A stretch of 45,700 bases of DNA from Planctomycetaceae bacterium (GTDB lineage Bacteria; Planctomycetota; Planctomycetia; Pirellulales; Pirellulaceae), in NCBI GenBank assembly GCA_021298315.1, contig JAJTFC010000030.1:1-45700 (forward strand), given 5' to 3'. Every line of letters starts with the position of its first letter. Position 1 is the stretch's first letter. The translations under genes were made by a program, and so were the position numbers. The notes under the pieces were generated by a model. The model ran no database searches. It was not told the DNA's origin and saw nothing but the letters and a program-made list of their open reading frames with translations. Shown in pieces: positions 25,701 through 35,081 of this stretch.

Positions 25701-28700
25701 TCACTCGGTTTGGAGTGTGATTGCCATAACGACCGGCGCCGATTGATCCCTTCCCTTGATCAAGCTGATCTTTTGCAAGGCCTTGCGCTCCTTGGGCTGA
25801 ATCGATAGGTATCTGATCTGCCGACCCGAGAGGTCAAATGCGAATTCGCTCTTAGGCACATCCACTCGGCGAATGTAGTCGGCAAAATGCTCGCCGTTGA
25901 TCAGTTCATGGTCTTCGGTGGCTCCGTCCTCGTAGGTGATCCTAACGATCATGCTGGTGCTCCCTTCGCGACTCGCTGGGAACGACCATCCACCCACTCC
26001 GCTCAGGAAGTGAATGGCCACTGCCGGAGCATTGCAAACAACATCGACACTCTTGGGCATCTTGGGCGCCATCTTGCCATTGGGCCCATAGAGCATGATC
26101 GCATTGGGAACCCGATCCTCTTGGGGATCGACCAGAACAAAGGGCACACCTTTGAACATTTTCGGTTTCCAATCGGCAAACACCAAACGCTCTGCTTGGC
26201 CCTCGGGATCAAAGAACATTCCTCGCGTTGTGATCGATGTGGCAACCGTAGCGATCGACAGCGGCACGTACTTGCCCTTGGTGGTCAAAAACTCAAGCAG
26301 ATCCTTCATCTCATCGCGGGTCATTTGACCCTCAAAACCTTCAGGCATGAGAGATTTTTGCGAACCGCTCAGCCGTTCGATATCCTCCCGCAAAACCACT
26401 TCCCGTTTTCCCTGAACATTGATCAGTTCTATGGAAGTCTTGCTCTCACCGGCCATCATTCCGGTCACCACACTGCCATCGGTTGTTTGAACGTTGTAGG
26501 TTCTGAAATTACCTTCGACGCTCCGATTCGGATCGAGGATATGGATCAACAGTTCGTGCTTGGGGTGAACGGCCATGCCCGTTAACTCAGGGCCAATTTG
26601 ATTTCCTAAATCCCCATGCTTGTGGCACAACGCGCAGTGCTTCTGATACACAAGCTTGCCGTTGGTTCCATCTCCCTTGGCATGAGCTGTCTCTTCCCAA
26701 GCCTCTACGACACGTTGTCTGTCAGCGTTTGGAATACCACCGCTGTTTTTCATCATGGCCAATGCTTTTTCACGGATCTTGGCATCTGGGTAGTCGCGGA
26801 GCAACTGACGTTGGTCGAGTTGCAAGTCGTTGATGCTCAGCTCGCCGGCTTGGATCGCTGCGATCAGGTCCAGCGTGGACTCAGGTTTTGAAAGCATCAC
26901 GCGCAGTGCTCCTCGCAAAAACTCAGGGGGCAAACTGCGGGATTTCTCAATCAATGCTTTGGCCAGACCAGGGGCCTTGGATCCCCCCAGCGCTGCGACG
27001 ATTCCAGATGAAAACTCCGGTGTCGATTGCGGTGTGACCAAAGTCAAAAGGGAATCGACCACTTTGGAACTACCGACCTCTAGGGTCACCATTTGTTTGG
27101 CCGCTAGCAGTCGCCGATCCATGGCCAACGAGTCCTTATTGAGGATTTCGGCGAGCTCTTTACGAAGCGAAGCGATCGCTTCATCGATCTTCGCAACCCC
27201 TAGCGTTTCAGCTAGTTGAATGACTTGGCCTTTGGAGTCCAATGGTAAATCACCCGAGAGCCAAACCTTGACCAATCCCTGGGTAGCGCTTTCGGGCAAG
27301 GTCAATCGATAGTCTTTCGGCCAACCTTTTGCCAAACCTTGGATCATCGCACCGGTGACCTGCGGATTTCCTTTTTCGACAATCAATGAGCTGAACGCCT
27401 CGGCGCTTATTTTGTTTCTCGCTGCGTGTTCAGCGACAATGGCGATTCGGGCGAGCAATTCAGGCGAAGCTGTCGATTGAGCGTCGCGAATCAACCGTGG
27501 GAGAATTTCAGCCGAATGAGCGCTTGCGGCACTCGTCCAAGCATCCATCAACCAACGGTCTTTTTCGTCAAAGTTCGAGGAGAGTTTTTCGCCGACACCC
27601 TTGGTGCCGGTTGCCACGGCTTGGCTTGGACAATCGGCCAATTTCAGCAAGGCTGCCAATTTGAGCTGTGTGTCTTGGGAATCGAGAGCTCGACTTCCGA
27701 GGATCGCTTGCAGTGTTTCGGCATTGGGCTCAGCGGCTTGAATCGCATTTCGAACCACAGCGTCACTTGGGTGTTTGATCGCTTCGAGCATCGGTGCTCC
27801 TTGCCATTTGCCATGCGCACTGAGGACCCATATTGCATGGATCGCACCCGGATTCAACCCGATCCCATCGACACTCGGGTCACGAACCAGTTCCACAAGT
27901 GCTTTGACGGTCGAGTCTGCTAGGGTGGGTTTATCGGCAAGCAGCCACTGCGCGGACTTTCTCCAAAACATGTTCGGGTGCTTAAGCGCTCCGACCAACT
28001 GAACTTCATCGTCCTTAGAAAGTCCCTTGCTCACGATTCCATCAGCGGCTTTGAGAGCCTCGGGCGAAAGCCCTTGGTTGCCCTCATAAACGACGCGATA
28101 GATTCGACCGAATCGCTTGTCTCGCAATTTGGTTTCGTAAGCGTTCCCCTTACCGGTCTGAAAACCTTGAGGAGTTGGATTGTGTTGCACGATGAAGTTG
28201 TACCAATCCAGGTACCAAACGTTCCCATCCGGACCGACCTCGGCCATGATCGGTGAGCTCCACTCGTCATCGCTTGCGACCAAGTTGAACGGATTGGTCG
28301 AACGATATCCAGCTCCATCGCGATTGAGAACAAAAGCCCCGACAATGTGGCCGGTCGGTTCGCAAACAAATGCGAGGCGATTCCACCACTCCTTAGGATA
28401 ATTCCGAGCGGTGTACAACGAGTGGCCCGCCGCAGCGGTATACCCACCGTGCCAATCGACCTGCCGTACCTTTTCGGTCACTGCGCTGAACTTGTATCCG
28501 TCGGCGATGTTGCTCAATACCTGAGGAGACCAACCTGAAACTTTTTCGTAATAGCGGTTTGGAATCGGCATGAAGATGCTGGGATTGCCGTTGGCAGTCG
28601 ATCCGAAAATCAATCCATCTTCGCTGATGCCTAGTCCCCAAGTGTTGTTGTTGGTTGAACGTACAAACTCGAGTTTCGTTACCTTCAAGGAATGTTTGTC

Positions 28701-30308
28701 GAAGGCATCTGTCGGCTCTGCAGTCGTGTTTCCATCTTTATCGAATCGATACACAGGAGCTTCGCGAGTCGATGGAGCCGCTTCAATCGCGAATCTCCAG
28801 AAGCCTTGTCGGAACCCCTGCTGCTGCTGACCGTTGATAACCGGGCGTGAGTCGTTGTAACCTTGCATCGCCCAAATCCAGTTGTCCAATCCCAACTGAA
28901 AGTTGCTGACTCCCCCGTGGGTGTCCCCCATGCCCCAGCCGGTGATGAGCTCTTGCTTGAAATCCGCAACATCGTCGCCATCGACATCTTTCAAGAAAAT
29001 GGTTTTTGTACCATCCTGGATGATGGCGCCACCTTGCACCGGGACGATTGCCGTTGGAATGCTCATGTGCTGTGCGAAAACCGTGAATTTGTCGGCTTTT
29101 CCATCTCCATTAGAATCTTCGCAAATTCGTATTCTGTCTCGACCAGCCCCTGGTTGTTGAAGTTCATTTGGGTAGTCGACCGTTTCGCAGACCCACAGGC
29201 GACCTCTGTGATCCCAGTTCATCGCGATGGGCTTACCACCCAGGCCAGCGATCCCCAAGTCGGCTTCTCCTTCGAGGGTGTCTTTCTCGCTTGCCCAAAG
29301 CTTTGTCGCAAAACCTTCAGGAGTTACATAATGCTTTTGCGATTCGACGGCTGGCAATGGCATTTGCATGCGGCTCATCGGTTCGGCTTGGCCGTTGCGA
29401 GCACCGGGTTGATAATTGGGAATTTCTTTACCGACTTCGGTATATGAAAAAGGAGCAACGTCCTTGCGAACTGCCGTCATTTTGGGGATATCAAAACGAT
29501 TGGTGTCTTTGAAGGCAGGAAGTTTGGTTGGATCTTTCTGGGACGCCCAAGTGATCCCGCGAGCCACGAGGTTATGGAATCCCGGGTTGCTCCAAGTATC
29601 CATATTGTGCCCCCAAGCAGTGTAAAACACGCGTCCTTTTCCGTGCGTTCGAACCCATGTCCAAGGTTCCGCCTTGGTGTCTGCGGCAAGCTTACCCTGC
29701 CGGCGTTCTTCCAAGACAATGCGATCCTTTGAATTGTGCATATGGTGAACGTAGGTTTCATCCCAGCTTTCGAAACCGCCAAAGCCTTGCATGATCGGAT
29801 GGAGCGGCTCGAGGATATGGGTGACAAATCGTTCTCCTCCGTGTTCTTTGAACTGCGCTCCGACGAGTTCCACATAAGCCTTTGAATTGCGGAAGCAATA
29901 CGATGCGCAGTGCAAGGGCACGATGCCATGTCCCTGGGCGACATAGTCGAGCATCGCTTTTTCTTGGGGTGCATCCAACTGATCGATATTTGCATAGATC
30001 AGAAGCGTGTCGAACTCCGAGAGCCGATTGGCCGAAAGCGATGTGGCGACATCCTCGCTGTAAGTCAGTTCGATGCCATAGGGACGCAGGGCTGGGCCCA
30101 AAACTCTGTAGAGATCCGCAGGACGATGGTGCCCTTGATCCCCTAACATCAAAACTCGGATCGTTTTTTGCTCTCGAACGTTGTCTTGCCCCAAGGCAGA
30201 CTCGACCGATGGCAGGCCGATCCAAGCACTCAAGAGACATAGTGCCCCGGCGATCAACCCTGCCCAATTCCTTCCGGAACTTGATACCCAAAACGGCTTA
30301 AACATCAC
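25701..30308 (-). CDS. ThuA / PVC-type dehydrogenase / HEAT / cytochrome c fusion protein
   Basis: The 1,535-residue protein starts with a signal-anchor (about 12-38). A ThuA (glutamine amidotransferase-like) domain follows at about 48-255 (IRVLMLGDQGHHRPADLYR, GIVPLHCASYCF, WDETYVHH). A beta-propeller of the PVC-specific membrane-bound dehydrogenase type is at about 330-760 (RLWVCETVDYPNE, DSNGDGKADKFTVFAQ, GVSNFQLGLDNWIW). HEAT-like repeats fill about 770-1180. A heme c domain has CALCH at residues 1225-1229 with a distal Met region (GSQKSLMPEGFE). A C-terminal beta domain closes the protein. Planctomycetes use these for periplasmic oxidation of sugars or polyols, with electrons passed through heme; the substrate is unknown. 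It follows the Gfo/Idh/MocA gene by 60 bp on the same strand. Confidence 0.93.
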   Translation of the reverse strand: MMFKPFWVSSSGRNWAGLIAGALCLLSAWIGLPSVESALGQDNVREQKTIRVLMLGDQGHHRPADLYRVLGPALRPYGIELTYSEDVATSLSANRLSEFDTLLIYANIDQLDAPQEKAMLDYVAQGHGIVPLHCASYCFRNSKAYVELVGAQFKEHGGERFVTHILEPLHPIMQGFGGFESWDETYVHHMHNSKDRIVLEERRQGKLAADTKAEPWTWVRTHGKGRVFYTAWGHNMDTWSNPGFHNLVARGITWASQKDPTKLPAFKDTNRFDIPKMTAVRKDVAPFSYTEVGKEIPNYQPGARNGQAEPMSRMQMPLPAVESQKHYVTPEGFATKLWASEKDTLEGEADLGIAGLGGKPIAMNWDHRGRLWVCETVDYPNELQQPGAGRDRIRICEDSNGDGKADKFTVFAQHMSIPTAIVPVQGGAIIQDGTKTIFLKDVDGDDVADFKQELITGWGMGDTHGGVSNFQLGLDNWIWAMQGYNDSRPVINGQQQQGFRQGFWRFAIEAAPSTREAPVYRFDKDGNTTAEPTDAFDKHSLKVTKLEFVRSTNNNTWGLGISEDGLIFGSTANGNPSIFMPIPNRYYEKVSGWSPQVLSNIADGYKFSAVTEKVRQVDWHGGYTAAAGHSLYTARNYPKEWWNRLAFVCEPTGHIVGAFVLNRDGAGYRSTNPFNLVASDDEWSSPIMAEVGPDGNVWYLDWYNFIVQHNPTPQGFQTGKGNAYETKLRDKRFGRIYRVVYEGNQGLSPEALKAADGIVSKGLSKDDEVQLVGALKHPNMFWRKSAQWLLADKPTLADSTVKALVELVRDPSVDGIGLNPGAIHAIWVLSAHGKWQGAPMLEAIKHPSDAVVRNAIQAAEPNAETLQAILGSRALDSQDTQLKLAALLKLADCPSQAVATGTKGVGEKLSSNFDEKDRWLMDAWTSAASAHSAEILPRLIRDAQSTASPELLARIAIVAEHAARNKISAEAFSSLIVEKGNPQVTGAMIQGLAKGWPKDYRLTLPESATQGLVKVWLSGDLPLDSKGQVIQLAETLGVAKIDEAIASLRKELAEILNKDSLAMDRRLLAAKQMVTLEVGSSKVVDSLLTLVTPQSTPEFSSGIVAALGGSKAPGLAKALIEKSRSLPPEFLRGALRVMLSKPESTLDLIAAIQAGELSINDLQLDQRQLLRDYPDAKIREKALAMMKNSGGIPNADRQRVVEAWEETAHAKGDGTNGKLVYQKHCALCHKHGDLGNQIGPELTGMAVHPKHELLIHILDPNRSVEGNFRTYNVQTTDGSVVTGMMAGESKTSIELINVQGKREVVLREDIERLSGSQKSLMPEGFEGQMTRDEMKDLLEFLTTKGKYVPLSIATVATSITTRGMFFDPEGQAERLVFADWKPKMFKGVPFVLVDPQEDRVPNAIMLYGPNGKMAPKMPKSVDVVCNAPAVAIHFLSGVGGWSFPASREGSTSMIVRITYEDGATEDHELINGEHFADYIRRVDVPKSEFAFDLSGRQIRYLSIQPKERKALQKISLIKGRDQSAPVVMAITLQTE

Positions 30309-30368
30309 AAATCCTATCGATTACTGGGAGATAACGGATCCATTGAGGCGCTGCAGATTATGAAAAAA

Positions 30369-31481
30369 TTAGCGCAAGGTAAATTCTGGCAGAGGAACGA
30401 TTTTGCCACCCTGTTTTGTACTCTGGTGGGCACAAAGACCAACGCAAGTCCAGTTGGCGCTGGTGACAGCATTCGGCCATGGATCTCGGTTTTCGACCAA
30501 GGCGGTCACAAACTCATTGACCAAGTGCGGGTGGGAGCCCCCGTGTCCACCACCCTGGATGAACGACAAATGATCGGCGTCTTGGATCGAACGGGTGAAG
30601 GGACGGATCGGCTCGGGGAGCAAGTGCGCGTAATCGGGCACCTCAACCTCTGAGGGGATTTCATGCTCGGGTTTCTTGGCCGTATGGATCAGATGCGGTT
30701 TGCCTTCGACCAAAGACCATTCGAAGCTCTTTTTGGTTCCGTACACGTCAAAGCTTTCGCGGTATTGCCGTGCGGTATCGAAGAGGAATCGCCAAATGTG
30801 CGCCGAGATGTCGGTGTCTTTGATCTTGATATGGCAAGACTCGACGGCGTAGGAGTTGCCGGATTTCTGAGCTAGATCCGGTCGGATTGCTCCGGATCCA
30901 AAGCAAGAGACATACTCGGCCCGTCCGTTGACAAGCCCTAATACAGGGGAGACCACGTGCGTTGCGTAGTGCATTGGGATCATACGCTCCCAGTACTCTG
31001 GCCATCCATCCATGTCTTGGGGGTGAGAAGCGGCCATGTACTGGATCTTGCCCAACTCGCCTTTTTGATAGAGCTCTTTAAGAAACAGGAATTCTCGGCT
31101 GTAGACGACCGTCTCGGCCATCATGTACTTCAATCCAGTCTTTGCTACCGCTTCACAAATCTGATCGCATTCCTCGATGGTTGTCGCCATGGGAACGGTG
31201 CACATAACATGCTTGCCAGCCTCAAGGGCCTTGAGACTCATCCAAGCGTGATCGGGAATCGGTGAGTTGATGTGGACAAAATCCACTGTCGGATCTTCGA
31301 GGACTTTCTCGTACGAGGTGTAACGATTGGCAATGGAGAATTTATCGGCAACTTCGTGGAGTTCTTTTTCGTTACGTCTGCAAACCGCGACGACTTCGGC
31401 CTGCGGATGCCTTTGGTAAATCGGGATAAATTCCGCACCGAATCCCAAGCCGATCATCGCCACACGCTTCTTGCTCGCCAT
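30369..31481 (-). CDS. Gfo/Idh/MocA family oxidoreductase
   Basis: The 370-residue protein has an N-terminal Rossmann fold (AMIGLGFGAEFIPIYQRHPQAEVVAVCRR), the family's VHINSPIPDHAWMSLKALEAGKHVMCTVPMA stretch (counterpart of the E-K-P motif, here with Thr-Val-Pro rather than Glu-Lys-Pro) and a C-terminal substrate domain. A strong GGAGG eight bases before ATG 31481 fixes the start. Such enzymes oxidise or epimerise sugars and inositols with NAD(P). It is probably co-transcribed with the ThuA/dehydrogenase/cytochrome gene, suggesting a shared carbohydrate path (inference). The lost Lys of the usual EKP motif could mean altered chemistry. Confidence 0.9.
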   Translation of the reverse strand: MASKKRVAMIGLGFGAEFIPIYQRHPQAEVVAVCRRNEKELHEVADKFSIANRYTSYEKVLEDPTVDFVHINSPIPDHAWMSLKALEAGKHVMCTVPMATTIEECDQICEAVAKTGLKYMMAETVVYSREFLFLKELYQKGELGKIQYMAASHPQDMDGWPEYWERMIPMHYATHVVSPVLGLVNGRAEYVSCFGSGAIRPDLAQKSGNSYAVESCHIKIKDTDISAHIWRFLFDTARQYRESFDVYGTKKSFEWSLVEGKPHLIHTAKKPEHEIPSEVEVPDYAHLLPEPIRPFTRSIQDADHLSFIQGGGHGGSHPHLVNEFVTALVENRDPWPNAVTSANWTCVGLCAHQSTKQGGKIVPLPEFTLR

Positions 31482-31634
31482 ACGAAACACCTCCAAGGAA
31501 AGGAATCAAAATGCACTATCGAGCTCTGATGGACTACCCATCGTCGCAAAGTGCATTGGCTGACGCCATGAAAATTTGCGCAAAAAAGATAAAGTTTTTT
31601 ACACTTAGCACTTGGTGTGTCAAGCCGTCGAGCT

Positions 31635-32291
31635 TTAGCCGCTCTCTAGAACCCACTGGGCAGCGAACCGATTGAGTTCTGCGCTGTTGGCTTGGTTTAG
31701 CTTGATTTTGAGCTTCTCCCGGTAGGTGTCGATCGTATGGACACTTAGGTGCAACTGTTTGGCAATCGCTCCAGTGGTTTTTCCTTGGCCGATGAGCGTT
31801 AGGACTTCGAGTTCTCGGTTGGAAAGACTTTCGATAGGCGACTTGCCCACTTCGACTTTGCCTCCGATACGGCTCTTGAGAATTTTCTCGGTCATCTCTG
31901 GACTCAGATAGATCCTGCCCGAAAGGAGAGTGCGGATGGCTGGGATAAGCGTGCCTCGAGCCGACTGCTTGTTCAGATAGCCCATCGCACCTGCCTGAAG
32001 GGCTCGTTCGGCATAAACGGCTTCGTCGTACATGGAGTTCACGAGCATCTTGAGTTTGGGTTCCGACTCGTGGATTCTTCGTACCAACTCGATGCCATGT
32101 CCTGACTTGAGTGAAATATCGACGATGACAAGATCCGGATGGAGGCGTTCTACGAGTCGGATCGCTTCATTGGCATCCTCGGCCTCCCCGCAAATGGCAA
32201 GATCGGGTTGTGATTTGATTTGAGCCGCCAGACCATCTCGCATGACAGGATGATCTTCGACAAGAAGAATACTCGATGCTTCTTTATTCAT
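31635..32291 (-). CDS. NarL/FixJ-type response regulator
   Basis: The 218-residue protein has a receiver domain (acidic pair in LLVEDHP, phosphoacceptor Asp58 in LVIVDISLKSG) and a C-terminal LuxR-type helix-turn-helix (LSNRELEVLTLIGQGKTTGAIAKQLHLSVHTIDTYREKLKIKL). It is a transcription factor activated by phosphorylation. The start at 32291 follows a good GGAGGTG and overlaps the upstream kinase gene by 8 bases, so the two are coupled. The longer upstream frame only reads the antisense of the kinase C-terminus in another frame and is rejected. Confidence 0.95.
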   Translation of the reverse strand: MNKEASSILLVEDHPVMRDGLAAQIKSQPDLAICGEAEDANEAIRLVERLHPDLVIVDISLKSGHGIELVRRIHESEPKLKMLVNSMYDEAVYAERALQAGAMGYLNKQSARGTLIPAIRTLLSGRIYLSPEMTEKILKSRIGGKVEVGKSPIESLSNRELEVLTLIGQGKTTGAIAKQLHLSVHTIDTYREKLKIKLNQANSAELNRFAAQWVLESG

Positions 32292-32958
32292 GGTCACCTC
32301 CAAGACTGCAGCAGACGATCGTGCCCCCAGTCGTAGAGGTTGTGAATTCGAGTTTTGCACCGATGAGATTCGCGCGGTACTGCATGCTTTGAAGTCCCAA
32401 CCCCTGATTGTTTTGTTGGCTTTTAAAGCCGCAGCCATTATCCGCCACACTCAGCGTTGTTTTACCATCCCGTTGATTAAGCAGGATGAAGATATGCCTT
32501 GCCCCCGAATGCTTCATCGCATTGCAGACGGCCTCTTGGGCAATGCGATACATTTGCAAGGCGACATCGGAAGGGAGTTGCTGCATTTTTGTTTGGCATC
32601 TTGAAGTGCATGAAATTCCGTGCAAGTGATCGGTGCGAGCAGCAAGTTCATCGAGAGCTTGAGTTAGATCCTCATGGAATCCATTGGTGGGAATCAAGCC
32701 TCTTGAGATCGCTTGAATCCCTTCCTGGGCTCTGGTGAAACCTTCGACAAGTTTCTTGGCAAGTTCCCGATAGGAGTCCAGTTTCTCTTTCGGGATCGAG
32801 TTTCTATCGTTCTGAAGTCTGTTAAGTAGGGCCTGAGAGATCAAACCAAGTCCCACGAGTTCTTGCTCGATTCCATCGTGCAGATCTTGTCCGAGTCTTC
32901 TGTGGACATCGTCGATGATTTCAAGTACTTCGTTTGCGTTTCCATTGAGTGTGGTCAT
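32284..32958 (-). CDS. Sensorless cytoplasmic histidine kinase (HisKA_3 type)
   Basis: The 224-residue protein has only the kinase core. HisKA_3 phosphoacceptor His27 lies in RRLGQDLHDGIEQELVGLGL; the ATPase domain has the N box (AQEAVCNAMKHSGA), DNGCGF and GLGLQSM. There is no transmembrane segment and no PAS, GAF or other sensor domain, so signal input must come from a partner or from cytoplasmic conditions sensed in another way. It phosphorylates the coupled NarL-type regulator by inference from overlap. It is divergent from the receiver/baeRF/Hsp20 genes. Confidence 0.93.
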   Translation of the reverse strand: MTTLNGNANEVLEIIDDVHRRLGQDLHDGIEQELVGLGLISQALLNRLQNDRNSIPKEKLDSYRELAKKLVEGFTRAQEGIQAISRGLIPTNGFHEDLTQALDELAARTDHLHGISCTSRCQTKMQQLPSDVALQMYRIAQEAVCNAMKHSGARHIFILLNQRDGKTTLSVADNGCGFKSQQNNQGLGLQSMQYRANLIGAKLEFTTSTTGGTIVCCSLGGDHE

Positions 32959-33321
32959 CGGTTGGCCTCGTATATATGCATTTCTTTAGGTGGGAAATCT
33001 CACTGGAGTTCGTGCTGGTGCTCGAAAACCGCCATGTTTATCTACTGAGATTGTTGAATGTACGTTGGTTCAATGGGGCAGTCGGCTCATTCTAATTACA
33101 GCCATACGCCTAACGAAATCTTGTGCTCGATTTGTAATCTTCAGGCGGCTTGGAGTCTGTAAGTCACTGGTGGTTCCCACCATCTTGGACTCAGGATATT
33201 CGCGATACAAGCACGTCGCTGGTTTTGCCACAATCACCCTGTAGTGATCGAGCTTGTAAATACGTTGTTTACAAACTCGATGCGCTTGGTGAATTTCTCT
33301 ATTCCTTAATGGAGTGTAAAA
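32959..33321. other. Divergent control region of the stress-type locus
   Basis: This 363-bp stretch separates the kinase gene (minus) from the receiver gene (plus). Short open frames here show no family resemblance. The only strong feature is the palindrome at 33247-33281. It presumably holds promoters for both directions. Confidence 0.6.
33247..33281. promoter_or_regulatory. Near-perfect 14-bp inverted repeat, possible operator
   Basis: ATCGAGCTTGTAAA (33247-33260) and TTTACAAACTCGAT (33268-33281) are inverted copies with one mismatch and a 7-nt spacer. The site ends about 40 bp upstream of the receiver-gene ATG. No T-run follows. Dyad symmetry of this size suits a dimeric regulator such as the NarL-type protein nearby; that link is an inference. 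An RNA hairpin in the 5' leader is an alternative. Confidence 0.6.
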
Positions 33322-33702
33322 ATGCGATTGCTGATTGCCGATTCCGATCCAACCTTGACGGAACTCTACGAATCCTATTTTTCGGATAAAGGGTACCAGG
33401 TCGTCACTGCAAGCAATGGTTTGCAGTGTCTACGTTCGATCCGAGAGGAATTGCCAGATGTACTCGTACTCGAACATAAACTCCCCTGGGGTGGCGCCGA
33501 CGGTGTGCTGGCATGTCTCCGGCAAGACTACCCTTTTGCGAGTCCAGAAGTCATTTTGCTCACGAGCCAAAAGGATCCGCAATATTCGATCGGTGGCGAG
33601 ATTCCCGAGGTCGATGGTTATCTCCGCAAACCTTTTTTGATGCGTGATCTAGCCAGAGTCATTCAACGCGTCGGATCCCAACATAGGGCAGCAGCTCAAT
33701 AA
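33322..33702 (+). CDS. Stand-alone receiver domain with Glu at the phosphorylation site
   Basis: The 126-residue protein is a single CheY-like receiver: acidic residues Asp7 and Asp9 in IADSDP, Thr81 in ILLTSQ and Lys103 in YLRKPF are all in place. The phosphoacceptor position, normally Asp, is Glu51 in PDVLVLEHKLPWGGADG. Glu often mimics phospho-Asp, so the protein may be locked in the active form. There is no output domain. It is followed after 53 bp by the baeRF gene on the same strand. A GGAG lies upstream of the ATG. Confidence 0.9.
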   Translation: MRLLIADSDPTLTELYESYFSDKGYQVVTASNGLQCLRSIREELPDVLVLEHKLPWGGADGVLACLRQDYPFASPEVILLTSQKDPQYSIGGEIPEVDGYLRKPFLMRDLARVIQRVGSQHRAAAQ

Positions 33703-33755
33703 ATAAGTTCGATGGCTTAACTCTTTTGATGCTTTGGTCTGCGAGGTGATTTGTG

Positions 33756-34907
33756 ATGGATGTTATTCGGCTTTCAGATTTAATGGCTTTGATGCAAGCA
33801 AGCCATGGACCATGTGTGACCATCATGATGGGCACCCATGTAACCGGTCCGGATCAAGAGCAAGATGCTCTGGCACTTAGAAATCTCGCAGATCGTGCAC
33901 AAGACACTTTGGCGACGGGTTGGTTGCGGGCATCCCAAGCCCGCGACTGGCTCGAGCCAGTTCGCAATTGTTCAAGCGATCCAGACTTTTGGGAAAAAAG
34001 AAATCTAGGGTTGGCTCTATTCCTCGACAGCAAATCCTTGAAACGCTTTCGCGTTCCGATCCCACTCGAGGAATTGGTCTTGGTCAATCATCGCTTTTTC
34101 ATAAAACCCCTTCTTAGACTCGTATCTGGAAACCAGCGATTCCTGATCTTGTCAGTCAGTCAGCATCATATCTGCCTTTACGAAGCGTCGGAATTCCAAA
34201 TCGAACTTGTCGCTACACCGAATCTTCCGCAGCGAATCCAGGAGACGCTGAATATTGAAGGTGAAGATCGTGGCCAACAGCGCCATATGGCAAATCGGTG
34301 GGGAAAGGGTAAACAGACCTCTGTATTCCACGGGCAGGGTGGTGCGAAGGAAACCCATAAATCAGAACTGAGTCTTTTCTTCAAACAAATCGACGATGCG
34401 CTTGCTCCAATCCTCCGCAACCATCATTTACCGATGATTCTCGCTGGGGTCGATTATCTCTTGCCGATCCTGCGCAAGACGCTCAGTTATCCCCACATTC
34501 TAGAGAGTGAGGTCGTTGGAAATTGGGATTACTCATCGCAATCCCAACTCCATCAAAAGGCTTGGCCAATCGCACGACCGCACTTGCTCACGCAACAGAC
34601 ACAAGTGGCCGAGAGGATTCGGGATTTAACACATTCAGATCGAGCTACCTGCGATCCTCAAACCGCAATCAAGGCAGCTTGCGAAGGTCGTGTAGACACT
34701 TTGCTAGTCGATATCGCTGAACATCGTTGGGGGCGATGCGATCAATTCGGACAAGTCTATTGCACTCACGAACACCCACAGCCCGGCGACGATGATCTCC
34801 TGGATCACGCCGCTGCTCAGACCATGCTCCATGGCGGAAAAGTGATTGCAGTGGACTCGCTCGATATGCCAACGGGCGCACCGATCGCTGCACTACTTCG
34901 GTATTGA
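33756..34907 (+). CDS. Bacterial archaeo-eukaryotic release factor-like (baeRF) protein, family 3-like
   Basis: The 383-residue protein resembles the baeRF group: an N-terminal VTIMMGTHVTGPDQEQDALALRNLADRA (a variant of the IYLPTHR...QDPIRLKNLL opening), DPDFWEKRNLGLALFLD, then VNHRFFIKPLLRLVSGNQRFLILSVSQHHICLYE. The C-terminal part (HLPMILAGVDYLLPILRKTLSYPHI, then AACEGRVDTLLVDIAEHRWGRCD and GGKVIAVDSLDMPTGAPIAALLRY) is the L7Ae-like half. These proteins are proposed to act on ribosomes or tRNA under stress; activity here is unproven. ATG 33756 follows GAGGTG. The neighbouring Hsp20 gene fits a stress role. Confidence 0.8.
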   Translation: MDVIRLSDLMALMQASHGPCVTIMMGTHVTGPDQEQDALALRNLADRAQDTLATGWLRASQARDWLEPVRNCSSDPDFWEKRNLGLALFLDSKSLKRFRVPIPLEELVLVNHRFFIKPLLRLVSGNQRFLILSVSQHHICLYEASEFQIELVATPNLPQRIQETLNIEGEDRGQQRHMANRWGKGKQTSVFHGQGGAKETHKSELSLFFKQIDDALAPILRNHHLPMILAGVDYLLPILRKTLSYPHILESEVVGNWDYSSQSQLHQKAWPIARPHLLTQQTQVAERIRDLTHSDRATCDPQTAIKAACEGRVDTLLVDIAEHRWGRCDQFGQVYCTHEHPQPGDDDLLDHAAAQTMLHGGKVIAVDSLDMPTGAPIAALLRY

Positions 34908-35081
34908 ATTGGGATTCGTTGCAAAGGCAATAGCGGATTACACCATAAGCGGTCGAGAGAATTCATCGATTCAATCGGGCAACCATCGAATCAATAATTG
35001 AAAGAGTTCAAGCGACGATGGTACGTCGCCAATGTTATACGAAATGGGTTTGTGTCCTGGTTGGTGGTAAAGGAGATAGTT

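Noticed and set aside
32959..33244. Short open frames on the plus strand before the receiver gene
   Set aside because: No conserved features and starts lack ribosome binding sites; the region is better explained as divergent promoters.
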